Part shown: positions 24,112 to 34,987 of the stretch, in pieces
Layout: every line of letters begins with the position of its first letter
How positions within the stretch are numbered: position 1 is the first letter of the stretch
Assembly (NCBI GenBank): GCA_038502055.1
Contig: JAXRKN010000045.1
Span: 2,440,501 to 2,504,500 of the forward strand
Reading direction: 5' to 3'
Length of the DNA stretch: 64,000 nucleotides
DNA from: Tanytarsus gracilentus
Lineage: Eukaryota > Arthropoda > Insecta > Diptera > Chironomidae
Translations under genes and position numbers: made by a program
Notes under the pieces: model-generated
The model's database searches: none
Told to the model about the DNA's origin: nothing
What the model saw: only the letters and a program-made list of their open reading frames with translations

Positions 24112-27100
24112 TTATTTCTTAATTGTACTGCTCGTGCAGTTAAAGTCGGTGATTTCGTGATGACTATCGCCAGCCTCTAGCTTCTTAAAGAAAACCGATG
24201 TACTTTGCACGGCTTTATCTAAAAATATATTTAATATTACTGTGGTGTCTAATTATTATTAAAAGAAAATTCTTACCGGTCTTTGCCTTTTCCGACAATC
24301 CAGTGTACCAAATTTTAAAAGCCTCATAACTAATCACTTCATGCTCATAGAAAATCTCAAAGAAAGTCCTCAACAGTTCTAGTTTTAAAAAAAGAAGATT
24401 AAAAATGAACATAATCAAACTCCTAAAATTTACCTGTAAACTCATTCTTGACGCCATAGACGTGGGCTTGAAGCGTCGATATGCAATGCAACTCCAATGT
24501 GAGATTATTATTTATGTAGCGTTTGATGAGATCCAACGTATTTCCCAGGAGCGATTCAATGTGTTTATAGTCAGTACTCTTTGCCTTTTGACAGTTTGCC
24601 TTGATAATTTCCTTCGTCAATTCCGCGATAAATGTATTTTCGTATTTACAGTTCTCGTTCTCGATTATTTTAATGAGATAGTCTAGATTTGGCTTCTTCA
24701 TATTCTTACCGAGCGCATACTCAAACTTTTTCCGAATATTGTCAAATTTTCCGACGATTACGTCAGCCGGCGGCTGCATAAAGTGATCCCTTGCGATGAC
24801 ATTGCTTTGAACGGGCATTGATAGAAGACTATCAGCCTGTGATTCTGTCACCGTTGAGGGCGATGATGCTGGTGTGCTGGAATCATTTACAATAATAGTT
24901 TCGTCAAGTACCAACTCTTCTTCGATCTCGCTCTTAGTTGCATCTGCTAGCAGAGAAGATTGCTTATAGCTTTTATCGGGATTAAATAACACTGCAAACT
25001 TTGATCTCATTTCATCATTACACGCCGCTTCAATGTCCTCCTTCTCAAGGAAGCCAATTTTTCGAAGTTCATAGTAGTGTTGCTCGAGGATCTCATAAAT
25101 TTTTGGAACGTCACACATAAAATCTTCTGCGAATTCGTAACACTCATCTAGTGCCGCAATCACCACTTTCTTTGGAATGGATTCTTTGTCTTGTTCATAC
25201 ATGGACACTATGGCCTTCGCAATGTATAGCCGCTCGGAGCTACTGCGATCATGATAGTAGCAAATTACTAGTGCCAACGACTCAGCGTCAACGCAATATC
25301 CTTTCATTTTAATCAAGAAATTTTCCATCAAGAGTTTTCCATCCAAAAGAGTTTTCATTAACTTTTCAAACTCAAGCTTTGGCATTGTTTTCAGTTTGGG
25401 CACAGTCAATTTTTCAGTTTCTCTCGTTTCATTCATTTCTCCTGCTGGCTTTGCAGGAAGGCATGGCAATGTCTGATTTCGTTTTAATATCGTAACGGAT
25501 GTAGTCTCTTGAGTTTGTTGCTTGTTCCTACCTCCACGACTGTTATTTTTATTAGCACTTAATCGAGAGCCATATGCGAGAGCTTCTGAACCATCACTGT
25601 CCTCGTTGAGCTGACTGAAAGGATTGGAAAACGTAGGCTGCAGTTGTTGTTTTTGCTGCTGCTGCTGCTGTTGCGATGCCGTCTGTTGCTTTAAAAACCC
25701 ACTTAATAGTGTTTGCGGTCCCAATCGAATATTTGATTCGCTCGCACCACGATTTAAATTAATTCGCGACATATCAATGGTATTCCGCTGATTGCTAATG
25801 AATCCGTCGCTGTCTCGTTGAAATTTTTGATTTCCTCCGCGAGACGAGCCATGTTGTTGTTGTTGTTGCGAGTGATGATGATGTTGCTGAGAATTATTTC
25901 GACGGTGGTTGTAATTCTGTTGGTTCTGGCGGTCGTGCTGGTGATTTCGATCATATTCATTGTTCTGAAACTGTTGCTGCAGCTCTTTTTTGCGTACCTC
26001 TTCTGCAAAATCATCTAATTTCATTGGATTAATTTCATTGCTTCGCTGATTTTCTCGCGGCACCCATCTTCTTTTGCGCAATTCAATAACATTCATGACC
26101 TCAAATCTTACGCGAGTTTCGTCCACTTGATTCTTGTCAACAATCATCTGTAATCGCTTAAAAATGTCTCCAAGAGCGTTCGACTCAGTCTTATCGAGTT
26201 CCTTTCCAATCGTAGTCAACAGCTTTGATAAGCGCTCCAAATTATCATCGCTCGTTTTTCTCTCGGCATCGGGATTGAGGAGAGATCTAATGCAGCCAAA
26301 CATAATTTTTGGTGTAAGCAAATCCACCTTGTAGAGTTCACCAATGAATTTAATAGTGCCATTCGCACGGCGTCGCAAGAATCCTTGGAAGCAATCAAAT
26401 TCATCAATTTCTTTTTCAATCGTGCTAATTAATTTCTTAACCCAATCTTTTACAACATCCTTGTCCTCATTTTCGTTAATCAATGAGACACGTTTCTTGC
26501 CAAATTTCACCGCAATGACATCGAGCAATTCATTGCATAAAACAACCTGATCATCAATAGGTTTAATCTTTTCAGTGACGATTGAATCAAGTTCTTCCGG
26601 TGAGCCTTTCAGTTGTTCTTCAATCTCGCGTGCAGACGTAAGGAATCCTTTAAGCTCACTAATTTTTCCCACAATAGCTTCCGTTAGTGAGTTGTTTTCC
26701 GGTGCATTCTCGAATTCAGACTGGCAGCGCGTGATCAAACTTTTCTTTAAAGCATTTCGAGTTTTAACCTTCTCTTCCTTCACAACACCGATAGCGGCAC
26801 ATACTGATGCGAGAATTTTGCATAATTTCGCATACATCGAAGCAAAACCCGGCTCGGACACTGACTTTTCAAAGACAATGTTGACAACATTATCGAGCTT
26901 TTCGTTTGTATTAATTTCTTGCCTTTCAACTTCCGGCAGAAGAATGTCGAAATTCTCTTCGGTCATTTTGTTTAGAAGCGATCGGAAGGATTTCGAGAGC
27001 TTTGTAATATCACGCTTTGTGTCTGGCACTTCTTCACGCGCTTTCATAACGGTAGGTCTCCATGCATCTTCGGCCTCATTCAATTTGACATTTTCATTCA

Positions 27101-29594
27101 AATTAATTCTAATCATACCGCCATCATCAATGTTGCTGCAAGACGTATTCGGTGAATGTCCTCCCTTTTTCGATCTATTATTACTGAAGCTCTCACTGCG
27201 GCGCAATTCTCCCGAGTTTCGTTTCGACAACTGACCAGATTTCCCAAACGAAGAGTTGTGTTTGCGAACCGTATATTCTCCCTTTTCATTGAGCACATAA
27301 TCTTTGTCAAAGAGAATTTGACGAATTTCTGGATTGAGCATTTTGTCAAAGAGTGGATGTCCAAGTTCTAACGGTTTACTTGCGACCAATGGATTGCCTT
27401 CTTTAATTTTGTGAAGCTGTGGGATGGTGTAGCGATAAAAGACCTTTTCAGCGGGCTTTGCAGGTTCATCGACGATTTCAGCAACAATTTGAGTTGTTTC
27501 CACAATTATGTCTTCACTTTCTACCGAAACCTCGTCACTTTCGGCAATGTTGATCTCTTGATCAACAGTCTGCTCCACAATTGTAACATCAATTGATTTT
27601 GTTGAAATCGAAGATTGTGTGTCGTTTGACGCATCTATTTCGTTCTTTGCGTCAAGAGCATCGGTCTTTGAGAGTGGCTCAACAATTTGATTGTTGCTAT
27701 TCTCCTCTGGAATGTCTTTGTCTTCAGGAATCGGTTGCTGCATCGAAGTTGAGGGTCTTGCAGTGGTCTGTTTGTTTTGCTTATTATATTGATTGTTCGT
27801 GTTACGTTGGAATGGAGGAACCTTAGAAGGCATGTAGAAGGACTCTCTCTTGCCGTGATGATGATCAACAGCTTGATGCTGTTGATAATTTTGATTATGC
27901 GTCGATACCTGCTTGTCAGCCTTCTGATGTTGAGGATGCGAGTAGTTCATATTCTTATAGTTGCGTCCGCCACCTCGAGAATTATTGTAGTTGAATCGGC
28001 CACGATTGGATTGATAATCACGACGCCCAGGCGGAGAGGTGCCTTCGCGAGACGAATAGCCATCACGTTGTGAAAACGAATCAACACGGTGTTGTGGAGC
28101 TTGAGCATTCTGATGGTGTTGTGGAGCTTGAGCATTTTGATGCTGTTGTGGAGCTTGAGCATTCTGATGGTGTTGTGGAGCTTGAGCATTCTGATGGTGT
28201 TGAACGGGTTGTTCGCGCCGTAAAATTTTGATATTTTCGTGCTGAGGAGGTAGAACTTTAAATTCTATTGGCTTTGGACGCTCTTGACTCGTTTGACTCG
28301 TTCCTGGTTCACTGGAGTAGAATAAAATATTGGTAAATTTATATAAACTAAAAATTACAATGCACTTACGATGTACGCTGGTCATTACGCTTACTCCCAG
28401 GAACAAATTCCGGTACATCGGTGTTTAATATATTTTGATTGCTTCGTGAGATTGGAGTTCGCAAATTATCATTTATAATTTGACGGGTGCTTGGATCCAC
28501 AATCGGAACAGCTCGATTGTGTTTCTTACTCGGAACTGCTTCAACTTTCTGAAGTGACGGATAGCTTTTCTGCGTATACATCTGAGATGCGACATGGGGT
28601 GGAGGCATGGGTGGCGGATAAATAATTTGTTGACCAGGAAACATGCATCCAGGCGGTATGGCCATACCTTGCGGCATTTGTACAACAAAAATTTGATTTG
28701 GTGCGAACTGCACTGGAACTCGTTGTTGAGCGGGTTGCTGTGGCCAGACTGTCCTCGGTGCCATTGTCGGAGCCATTGATGGATTCGCAAATTGATTGTT
28801 TTTATTGTTAAATGGAGCTGGAACCAAATTATTCAAGTTAATGATTGATTAAGATGAGATAATACAACTTGAATCTTTAAGATGAAATTTTACTTCTGGA
28901 TCTTATGGAGTGCACGAATTTCAATGCCACTGCTTGAATAATGACGTCTTTAATGCTGTGTCATCAAATTAACACTAAGATTACGCAACTTTTCATAAGC
29001 CAAAAGTCAAATTGACGCCATTTTATATACTCACGCGGATTTTTCGAAAATCTGCGATAACGCAATCGTTTTAAACACTATCTTCAATAGAAAGCAATAC
29101 TTTTACTTTAGTTTATCCTTTAAAAGTTAAAAAATAAGGTCGGAACTTTGCTAATTAACTTAAAATCGTAATTAAAATAAAAACGTTCTTAACTGAAAAG
29201 TTTGTGATTTCTTTTTTTCCCCAAGGGCGTTAATTGTGATGAAAATTTTGTTATGACGCTTGAAAATTCAAACTTTTTATGAAAAGCTTTGATAATCATT
29301 TTTAATCTCATTTTTGAGCCTTCACGATCAATCTCATGCTCAAATTTCTCTTTCTAAAATCGGAAGCTCTGAATTTTTTTTATTTTCATATTTCTAGGAA
29401 AATTCGACGCTTAATTTCCTCTGGATCTTTTACAATTAAAGGCCCTTGATGCATTTATTTAAATGTAAACACTCAACACGTCTCTTAATTGCTTTCTCAT
29501 CAATTAAAACGTAATTTTTAATCATCACAAGTCGCTTTGTCTCCATTTTAAACTTACCGCCGTGAATATTTTGTTGATTTTCGTTCGGTTTCAT
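24112..29594 (-). CDS. eIF4G: Eukaryotic translation initiation factor 4G, 1523 aa
   Basis: Exons 29594-29558, 28817-28370, 28311-24434, 24378-24277, 24218-24112; phases agree. The start ATG at 29594 lies in a 12-codon exon (MKPNENQQNIHG), because the next exon has no upstream ATG before a stop. Order of parts: Pro/Gln-rich N-terminus; a 9-residue repeat (QNAQAPQHH, about 199-236); a candidate eIF4E site around 450 (YTIPQLHKI); MIF4G about 590-900, which binds eIF4A; poly-Gln/His stretches; MA3 about 1135-1270; and a C-terminal W2 domain with acidic and aromatic residues (FYEHEVISYEAFKIWY). eIF4G is the scaffold that links cap-bound eIF4E, eIF4A and eIF3 to recruit the small ribosomal subunit. 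A paralogue of the fly eIF4G2 type cannot be excluded. Confidence 0.88.
28088..28203. repeat. 27-bp coding minisatellite in eIF4G
   Basis: GTGGAGCTTGAGCATT recurs at 28094, 28120/28121, 28147 and 28174, giving four units of 27 bp. On the coding strand they encode QNAQAPQHH-type units. All differences keep the frame. Confidence 0.85.
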
Positions 29595-30065
29595 CGCTCT
29601 AAACTGATACACTTCGACTAAAATCACTGATACTTCTTATGCTTAAGCTTATAGTTACAAAATAATGGAATAATTAAGCCACTTAGCCACAAAAAAAAGT
29701 GAAATTTAAGTCACGTTGTGAAAAATAAATCCGAATGTTTCTTTGCTGAGAAAGAAATGCGAAGGGTGCGTGAAATATTTTTCGCAAGGGCAACTAAGAT
29801 GGAAAACTCACAAAAAAATTAGCTGTTTAGTGAAATTTAAGGCGATAAGCGATGATGAATGAAATTTTAGAATTTAAATCAAAAAAACTAAAAAGAAATT
29901 TTTTAATAATTTAATTTTTTTTAAATTTTCATGGCGTAGAATAAATTCTTGGAATTTAGAAAATCACGCACGTGACTAATTTAAACTAATTTTACACAGC
30001 TTTGCATTGCTTACTGTTATAACTTTATTGTAAGAAATGCTAATATTAAAACATTATAAATTAAA
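29595..30065. other. Spacer: eIF4G promoter/5'UTR and APLF 3'UTR
   Basis: AT-rich DNA between two same-strand genes. I see no open frame with coding character or distinct element. Confidence 0.5.
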
Positions 30066-31346
30066 TTATTCTTCAAGATTATTTTCGTCTTCGCTAACTG
30101 AATCTCCATTGATTTCATAGTCTGCGTCAACGTCTGTGTCATCGCCATCATCAAAAATGTCCTCATCCTCTTCCAGTAAATCATCGTCTTCGTTATCATA
30201 ATATACATTCACGTTGATGACAGGTCTGGGATTATTTGACACGATTACTGCTGACTGAGCTTGTCTTGGCGGCTGCTGATTTGGATCGTACACGGCTGCT
30301 TCAGAGGATTTTATTAGAAAACAATTGGTAGTCTTTTAAGAGTATAACTTACATGCTGAAGGGTGCTCGAACATGCGAAAATGGTCGGGATTCCGTCGAT
30401 AACACGCTTCCCAGAAAGGACATCGTGGGGCATTGGGCGCGGCTGGCGGAAAATCAGGTCTCCTGTAGTCATTATCGCCGGGATGTGCAGAATCACGTCT
30501 ATGCTCGGGATTGTGTCGAAAACATCGAATTCCATGCTCGCAACTCGGTCGAATGTTTTGTGCTGGTTGATCGCATGTTACAGCTTTAACATTAGATGAG
30601 TCGGGCTCTTGCTTTACATTGCTTGATGCTGAAGGCAACTGTGGATTTGTACTGTCGGGGTCAGGTTTAATTTGTACTTCTTTTGATGTGCTCGCAGTGT
30701 CGGCTCCTTCTGGTGGCTCGGTTTTAATCTTTTTTGGCAATTCTGTCGTAATTTCTGCTTCGATCGATCGTTTGCGTGAAGTTGCTGTTGCTGACGATGA
30801 GGAGACTTGAGGTTGAGCTGCGTTGCTCTCGTCATCGGGAATGTTCCTCATTACTTGCGAAAGAGTCACTGCCACATCTCCAGCCACGAGATTGTCATTA
30901 ATTTCTGTAATTTCTCGTACGCGGAATGGAGTTGATTCTGATGTGCTGTTGCTGCTACTTTCGACTCGCTCACTCGTGTCATGTTCCACCTTAACTTGGA
31001 ACTCAAAATTATCGGGCAGGAGAGAGAAGAAATCGTTGTTATTTAGGCTAACATCCGCATCTTGATAGAGAATTTCCGTCGAGTCGTTTCCAATTTTGAA
31101 ATATATTGGATTCTTGTGGCACGACTTTATTTTGATTCGATTATTTTGAACCGTTATTTCACCGTGGTGTTTGCTGATTCGCTTATCAGTTATCTAAAAA
31201 AAAAGTTTAATTGATTTAATTTATGACTCGCTGCGAAATTTGATCTTAATTTTTACCCCAAACACTCCGCGACCGATTATTGTCACCTCCTGATTCGAAA
31301 GCAAAATGCTTTCGTTATTACTCTGATTAATTAAGCTCACTTTCAT
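30066..31346 (-). CDS. APLF: Aprataxin- and PNK-like factor (FHA plus two PBZ fingers), 387 aa
   Basis: Exons 31346-31257, 31193-30353, 30298-30066; phases agree. An N-terminal FHA domain (about 1-98) has GRGVFG and ISKHHGEI. FHA domains of this family bind phosphorylated XRCC1/XRCC4. A Ser-rich linker with two Lys/Arg patches and acidic IKTEPPE/IKPDPD-type motifs follows. Then come two PBZ fingers of the C-x5-C-x6-H-x5-H type: CEHGIRCFRHNPEHRRDSAH (about 248-267) and CPFWEACYRRNPDHFRMFEH (288-307), which read poly(ADP-ribose). The C-terminus is strongly acidic (about 45 residues mostly D/E), matching the histone-chaperone tail of APLF. Role from family knowledge: recruitment of end-joining and single-strand-break factors to PARP-marked DNA damage in the nucleus. 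The start codon lies 148 bp from that of the divergent RECQL gene. Confidence 0.88.
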
Positions 31347-31494
31347 GATATTTTAGAAATTTTTTCAATTCCGTATAATTTGTAAACAAACGCTGCAGGG
31401 TTTAACGACTTCTTTTTGGCGGGAAAATTGTTTCAGGGTTTTCAAATTTTTTTTGTTTACATTGCCACAATAAACAATTTTTTTCGAAGTTTAA
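31347..31494. promoter_or_regulatory. Shared divergent promoter of APLF and RECQL
   Basis: Only 148 bp separate the two ATGs, so both 5'UTRs and core promoters must lie or overlap here. The stretch holds T-rich runs and GCAGGGTTT; I see no clear TATA box. Confidence 0.65.
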
Positions 31495-33619
31495 ATGGAC
31501 ACAGAACAGAGAATATCCAAGATTGATGATCGTTTGGAAGAGATTGACATTGAGATTCATCGATTGTCAAGCTTAAAGCAGAAACTTAAGAAAGAACGCG
31601 ATAATTTGATTGACACAAAGAATTTTGAGAAATCAACAGAATTGTCTGGAAATGACTGGAGCAATGGTATGTTTAAAGTGGGCTGTGTTAACACTTAATT
31701 ACATAACATTTTAATTATAGAGCAATTCGTTTGGTCAAAAGTGCTTCGAGAGAAACTTAAGTCAATATTCGGCATTGATAATTTTCGAAGTCAACAGCTG
31801 GAAACTCTTAATGCAACACTCTCGAAACAGGATACAATATTAGTGGCACCAACTGGTGGAGGAAAATCATTAACTTATCAGCTCTCGGCAATTATTGATA
31901 CAGGCATTACTGTAGTAGTGTCACCGCTCATTTCTTTAATGGAAGATCAAGTAGGGTCCCTTAAAAAACGCAATATACCCGCTGAAATGCTAGCAATGTC
32001 AACACCGAAGGAAGTGATTGATAAGGTTCACAAAATATTGCAAGAGCCAGTGATAAACTCAACAAGTGATAAACTTAAAATTCTCTACATCACACCGGAA
32101 AGGATGAGCAAGTCAAAGAGATTCATGACGGCCCTACAAAAGTGCTATCAAAATAACAAATTGGATCGAATTGCAGTCGATGAAGTTCATTGCTGTTCGA
32201 TTATGGGTCACGATTTTCGACCTGACTATAAATTTCTCGGCACCCTCAAGTCTCTCTTTCCAAACTGTCCAATTCTTGGTGTAACCGCTACCGCGTCAAA
32301 AAAGGTCATATTAGATGTACAGAAAATTCTCAACATTCGCGGTTGCATAATCTTTAATTCGCCATTCAATCGTCCAAATCTCTACTATCATGTGCTAGAA
32401 AAGCCATCAAACAGTGAAGACGTGTATGACTTACTAAGTGATTTACTACTGAAACGATATAAAGGAGAGTCGGGCATTATTTATACATTTTCAATAAAGG
32501 ATACCGAGACACTTGTGAGTGAGCTCCTTCAGAGAGACTGCAAAGTAAGACCGTATCATGCTCAGTTGGATACGAAACAGCGCTCGGGAATCTATCAGAA
32601 ATGGATGAACAACCAGATTCAAGCGGTTGTGGCCACAATAGCTTTTGGACTAGGCATTGATAAGCCTGACGTTCGCTTTGTTATTCATCACACACTCTCC
32701 AAGTCAATGGAAAATTTTTATCAAGAATCGGGCCGGTGTGGTCGCGACGGAAGCTACGCTGAAAGCATTTTACTATTCCGTCTCTCGGACATGTTTAAAA
32801 TCTCCTCAATGACTTTCCTCGAGAGTAATGGTCAACGCAATGCATACTCAATGATTAATTATTGCATTAACTCGAAGCAATGTCGTCGCGATCAGTTTGG
32901 AAAATATTTTAAAGAAGTATGGGAGGACAATAGCTGTGGGAGGATGTGTGATTGCTGCTATAATCGAACAGAAAGACGTTCAGTAATTTCACCGAAAATT
33001 GACATTATGAAGCACTACAAAACTCTCGTCAGAATTATCGAGAAGGCACACGATAACGACATAAAATTAACTGCATTAAAACTCCTCGACGGATGGTATC
33101 AAAAAGGAGCAAAAAATCTCCGGCTCGACGATGTTGAAGCGCCTAACGTCGACCGATTTTATGGTGAACAAATTCTAGGTAAATTTATCCATTTCTAATT
33201 ATTTTTGATAATTATGAATAATTGACTAATTTCTAGCTTATCTCATAATCAACGACTATTTGCGCGAGGACATTCAGTTCACTGCCTACTCGACATTTTC
33301 ATATATCGTAAAAGGTCCGAAAAATGCCTGCGATGAACTTGACTTCGTTGCATCACGAGTTTATGAGCTTCCAAACATAGAAGAGATGAAAAACTATTAT
33401 AAAGTAACATCACAAAGTGTTAAGGAGAGGCCAAGAACTTCGAGTGTCATTAGCATCTCATCAAATCACTCATTAAAGCGAAAATATAGTGGGAGCGAGA
33501 GTGAAGCAATTGTTAAGGAAGAACCATCCAAAGCTAAAATTAAAACCGAGACTCCGACTGATGATGATGACGATGTGATTTTTGTTGGCCTTAAAGAAGA
33601 GGTGATTAGCATTGATTAG
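31495..33619 (+). CDS. RECQL: RECQL/RECQ1-type ATP-dependent DNA helicase, 670 aa
   Basis: Exons 31495-31666, 31721-33178, 33237-33619; phases agree. An N-terminal coiled coil (about 1-50) resembles the RECQ1 multimerisation helix. The RecQ core has Walker A APTGGGKS (Lys106), DEVH box (211-214) and the arginine-finger region QESGRCGRDG. The RQC zinc site has clustered cysteines (NSKQC, then CGRMCDCC). The winged helix ends YLREDIQFTAYSTFSYI, which is close to human RECQ1. The C-terminus is Lys-rich then acidic. RecQ1 unwinds forked and branched DNA 3'-to-5' and promotes strand annealing and fork restart; RECQ1 is known to be controlled by PARP1. Odd point: the aromatic-rich loop reads CCSIMGHDFRPDY where RecQ enzymes have CSQWGHDFRPDY. 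An AATAAA lies at 33626. Confidence 0.9.
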
Positions 33620-33625
33620 AATTGA

Positions 33626-33631
33626 AATAAA
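33626..33631 (+). terminator. Poly(A) signal of RECQL
   Basis: AATAAA 7 bp after the stop. The convergent DPH5 stop is only 56 bp from the RECQL stop, so the transcripts probably overlap at their 3' ends. Confidence 0.55.
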
Positions 33632-33674
33632 AAAATACATTTTTGAATTAAAAATTTATAATTTCGTTAAATCT

Positions 33675-34558
33675 TTACAAGGAACTTTTAGAAAATTGTT
33701 GAAGATACTCCTTTTCCAGCTCGTGCATGTTGGTTGATGGTAAAATTAGAGAATGAAGAGGAGGGCCCAAGTCATGTTCTTTCATTTCCTTCAGTGAGCA
33801 TGCCACGATGCGTTGCGAGTCACTGCCAACTCTCGAAAGTCCAACAAACAATGTATTTTCGTCAAACGCCAGTGTACTTTCTCCTTCCACACTTCTTCTC
33901 TGCTCGATTATTTGAAGTAATTGATCGGCAGCTTCGCTAACGGTCATAAATTTTGGTGGCATATATTCACGCTTCTTTTTCATCAACGATTCAAGTGTGG
34001 GTTCTTTTACTTTGATATCAAGCAAACAGAGTGTATGAAGACCATGATCACGATTCGCTTTAATTTTATCATAAAAACTATCTGGTTTCCAGCCTTCAGT
34101 CCACAAAGGAACAGAAATTGTTTCACCAAAATGATAAAGTTGAAGGCCACAGCATCCAATTGCGTTCATTATTGATGCATTGTGCACAATTTGATATTTA
34201 ATTCCTCGCTCTTTGGCTCTTAAAATGAGGTCTGTATGTGTGGTCGCACCAAAAGGATCCCCGACAACCAAAAATGCAACTTCCTTACTTTCGGCATGAC
34301 TCAAGAGCTCGTCAACTCCTTGCTCAACAAAATCCCTATCGGCTAGAATTATTGATTTGCCATAGAATTTCTCCTAAAAGTTTAAAATTTAAAAATTAAG
34401 TTAATTATTTTTTAATAACTTACCAGTTCTTCCTTTCCACAAGTTAATATCGACGTGTATGATTCCAAATAGATGAAGTCGCATTTCTTCACAATTTCTA
34501 GTCCCTTGACAGTAATGTCCTTAACATCACCAAGCCCAAGTCCAATTACATATAACAT
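33675..34558 (-). CDS. Dph5: Diphthine methyl ester synthase (DPH5), 277 aa
   Basis: Exons 34558-34424 and 34373-33675, phase 0 junction. The protein starts MLYVIGLGLGDVKDITVKG, the N-terminal glycine-rich SAM-binding strand of the tetrapyrrole (corrin/porphyrin) methyltransferase fold. It continues with VVGDPFGATTHTDL, HNASIMNAIG and FGETISVPLWT, all typical of DPH5. Length matches the family (about 280). DPH5 methylates the modified histidine on elongation factor 2 with S-adenosylmethionine during diphthamide synthesis, in the cytosol. It is convergent with RECQL and divergent from the TTLL15-like gene (429 bp between starts). Confidence 0.94.
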
Positions 34559-34987
34559 GATTTTTTTATTTTTTTAATGCCGCCTAAAAATGTGCTTTAA
34601 AAAAATACTGTAAACAAAGCGTGAATATATTTTTCTCTTTCTTTTTAATCTGCTATCTCTTTTTATTTCCAATAAGAATGTTACAAGACCGCAATTGGGT
34701 GACTAGTTGAAAAATAAAAGGATTTTTCCTCTTTTTCTCCCTTTTTAAATTTTCTAACGATTTGCGACAATTTTGCAAATTGATCACACACCACGTGGTC
34801 AGTGATTTTGTTAGAAATTTAAAATTTTATGCATTTTTATATTTTACACTCTTTCTTGAGATCATTCCAGTGACATTTTAACATTTCCATTCTTTACCAT
34901 CTTTAGTAAAAATCTCGCGATGCTTCGATAAACGTGTAAAATTCTATAAAAAATTAATTTTAAACGCTCATTTAATTACAAGCAATT
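34559..34987. promoter_or_regulatory. Divergent promoter region, DPH5 and TTLL15-like
   Basis: 429 bp of AT-rich DNA between two outward-facing start codons. No further element recognised. Confidence 0.5.

Noticed and set aside
26575..27234. 219-codon + strand open frame
   Set aside because: Antisense of the eIF4G coding exon; composition mirrors the real frame and no family resemblance is seen.
28370..28836. eIF4G start at 28836
   Set aside because: That codon is TTG, not ATG, and a stop lies just upstream. An acceptor at 28818 joins in phase to the ATG exon at 29594-29558.
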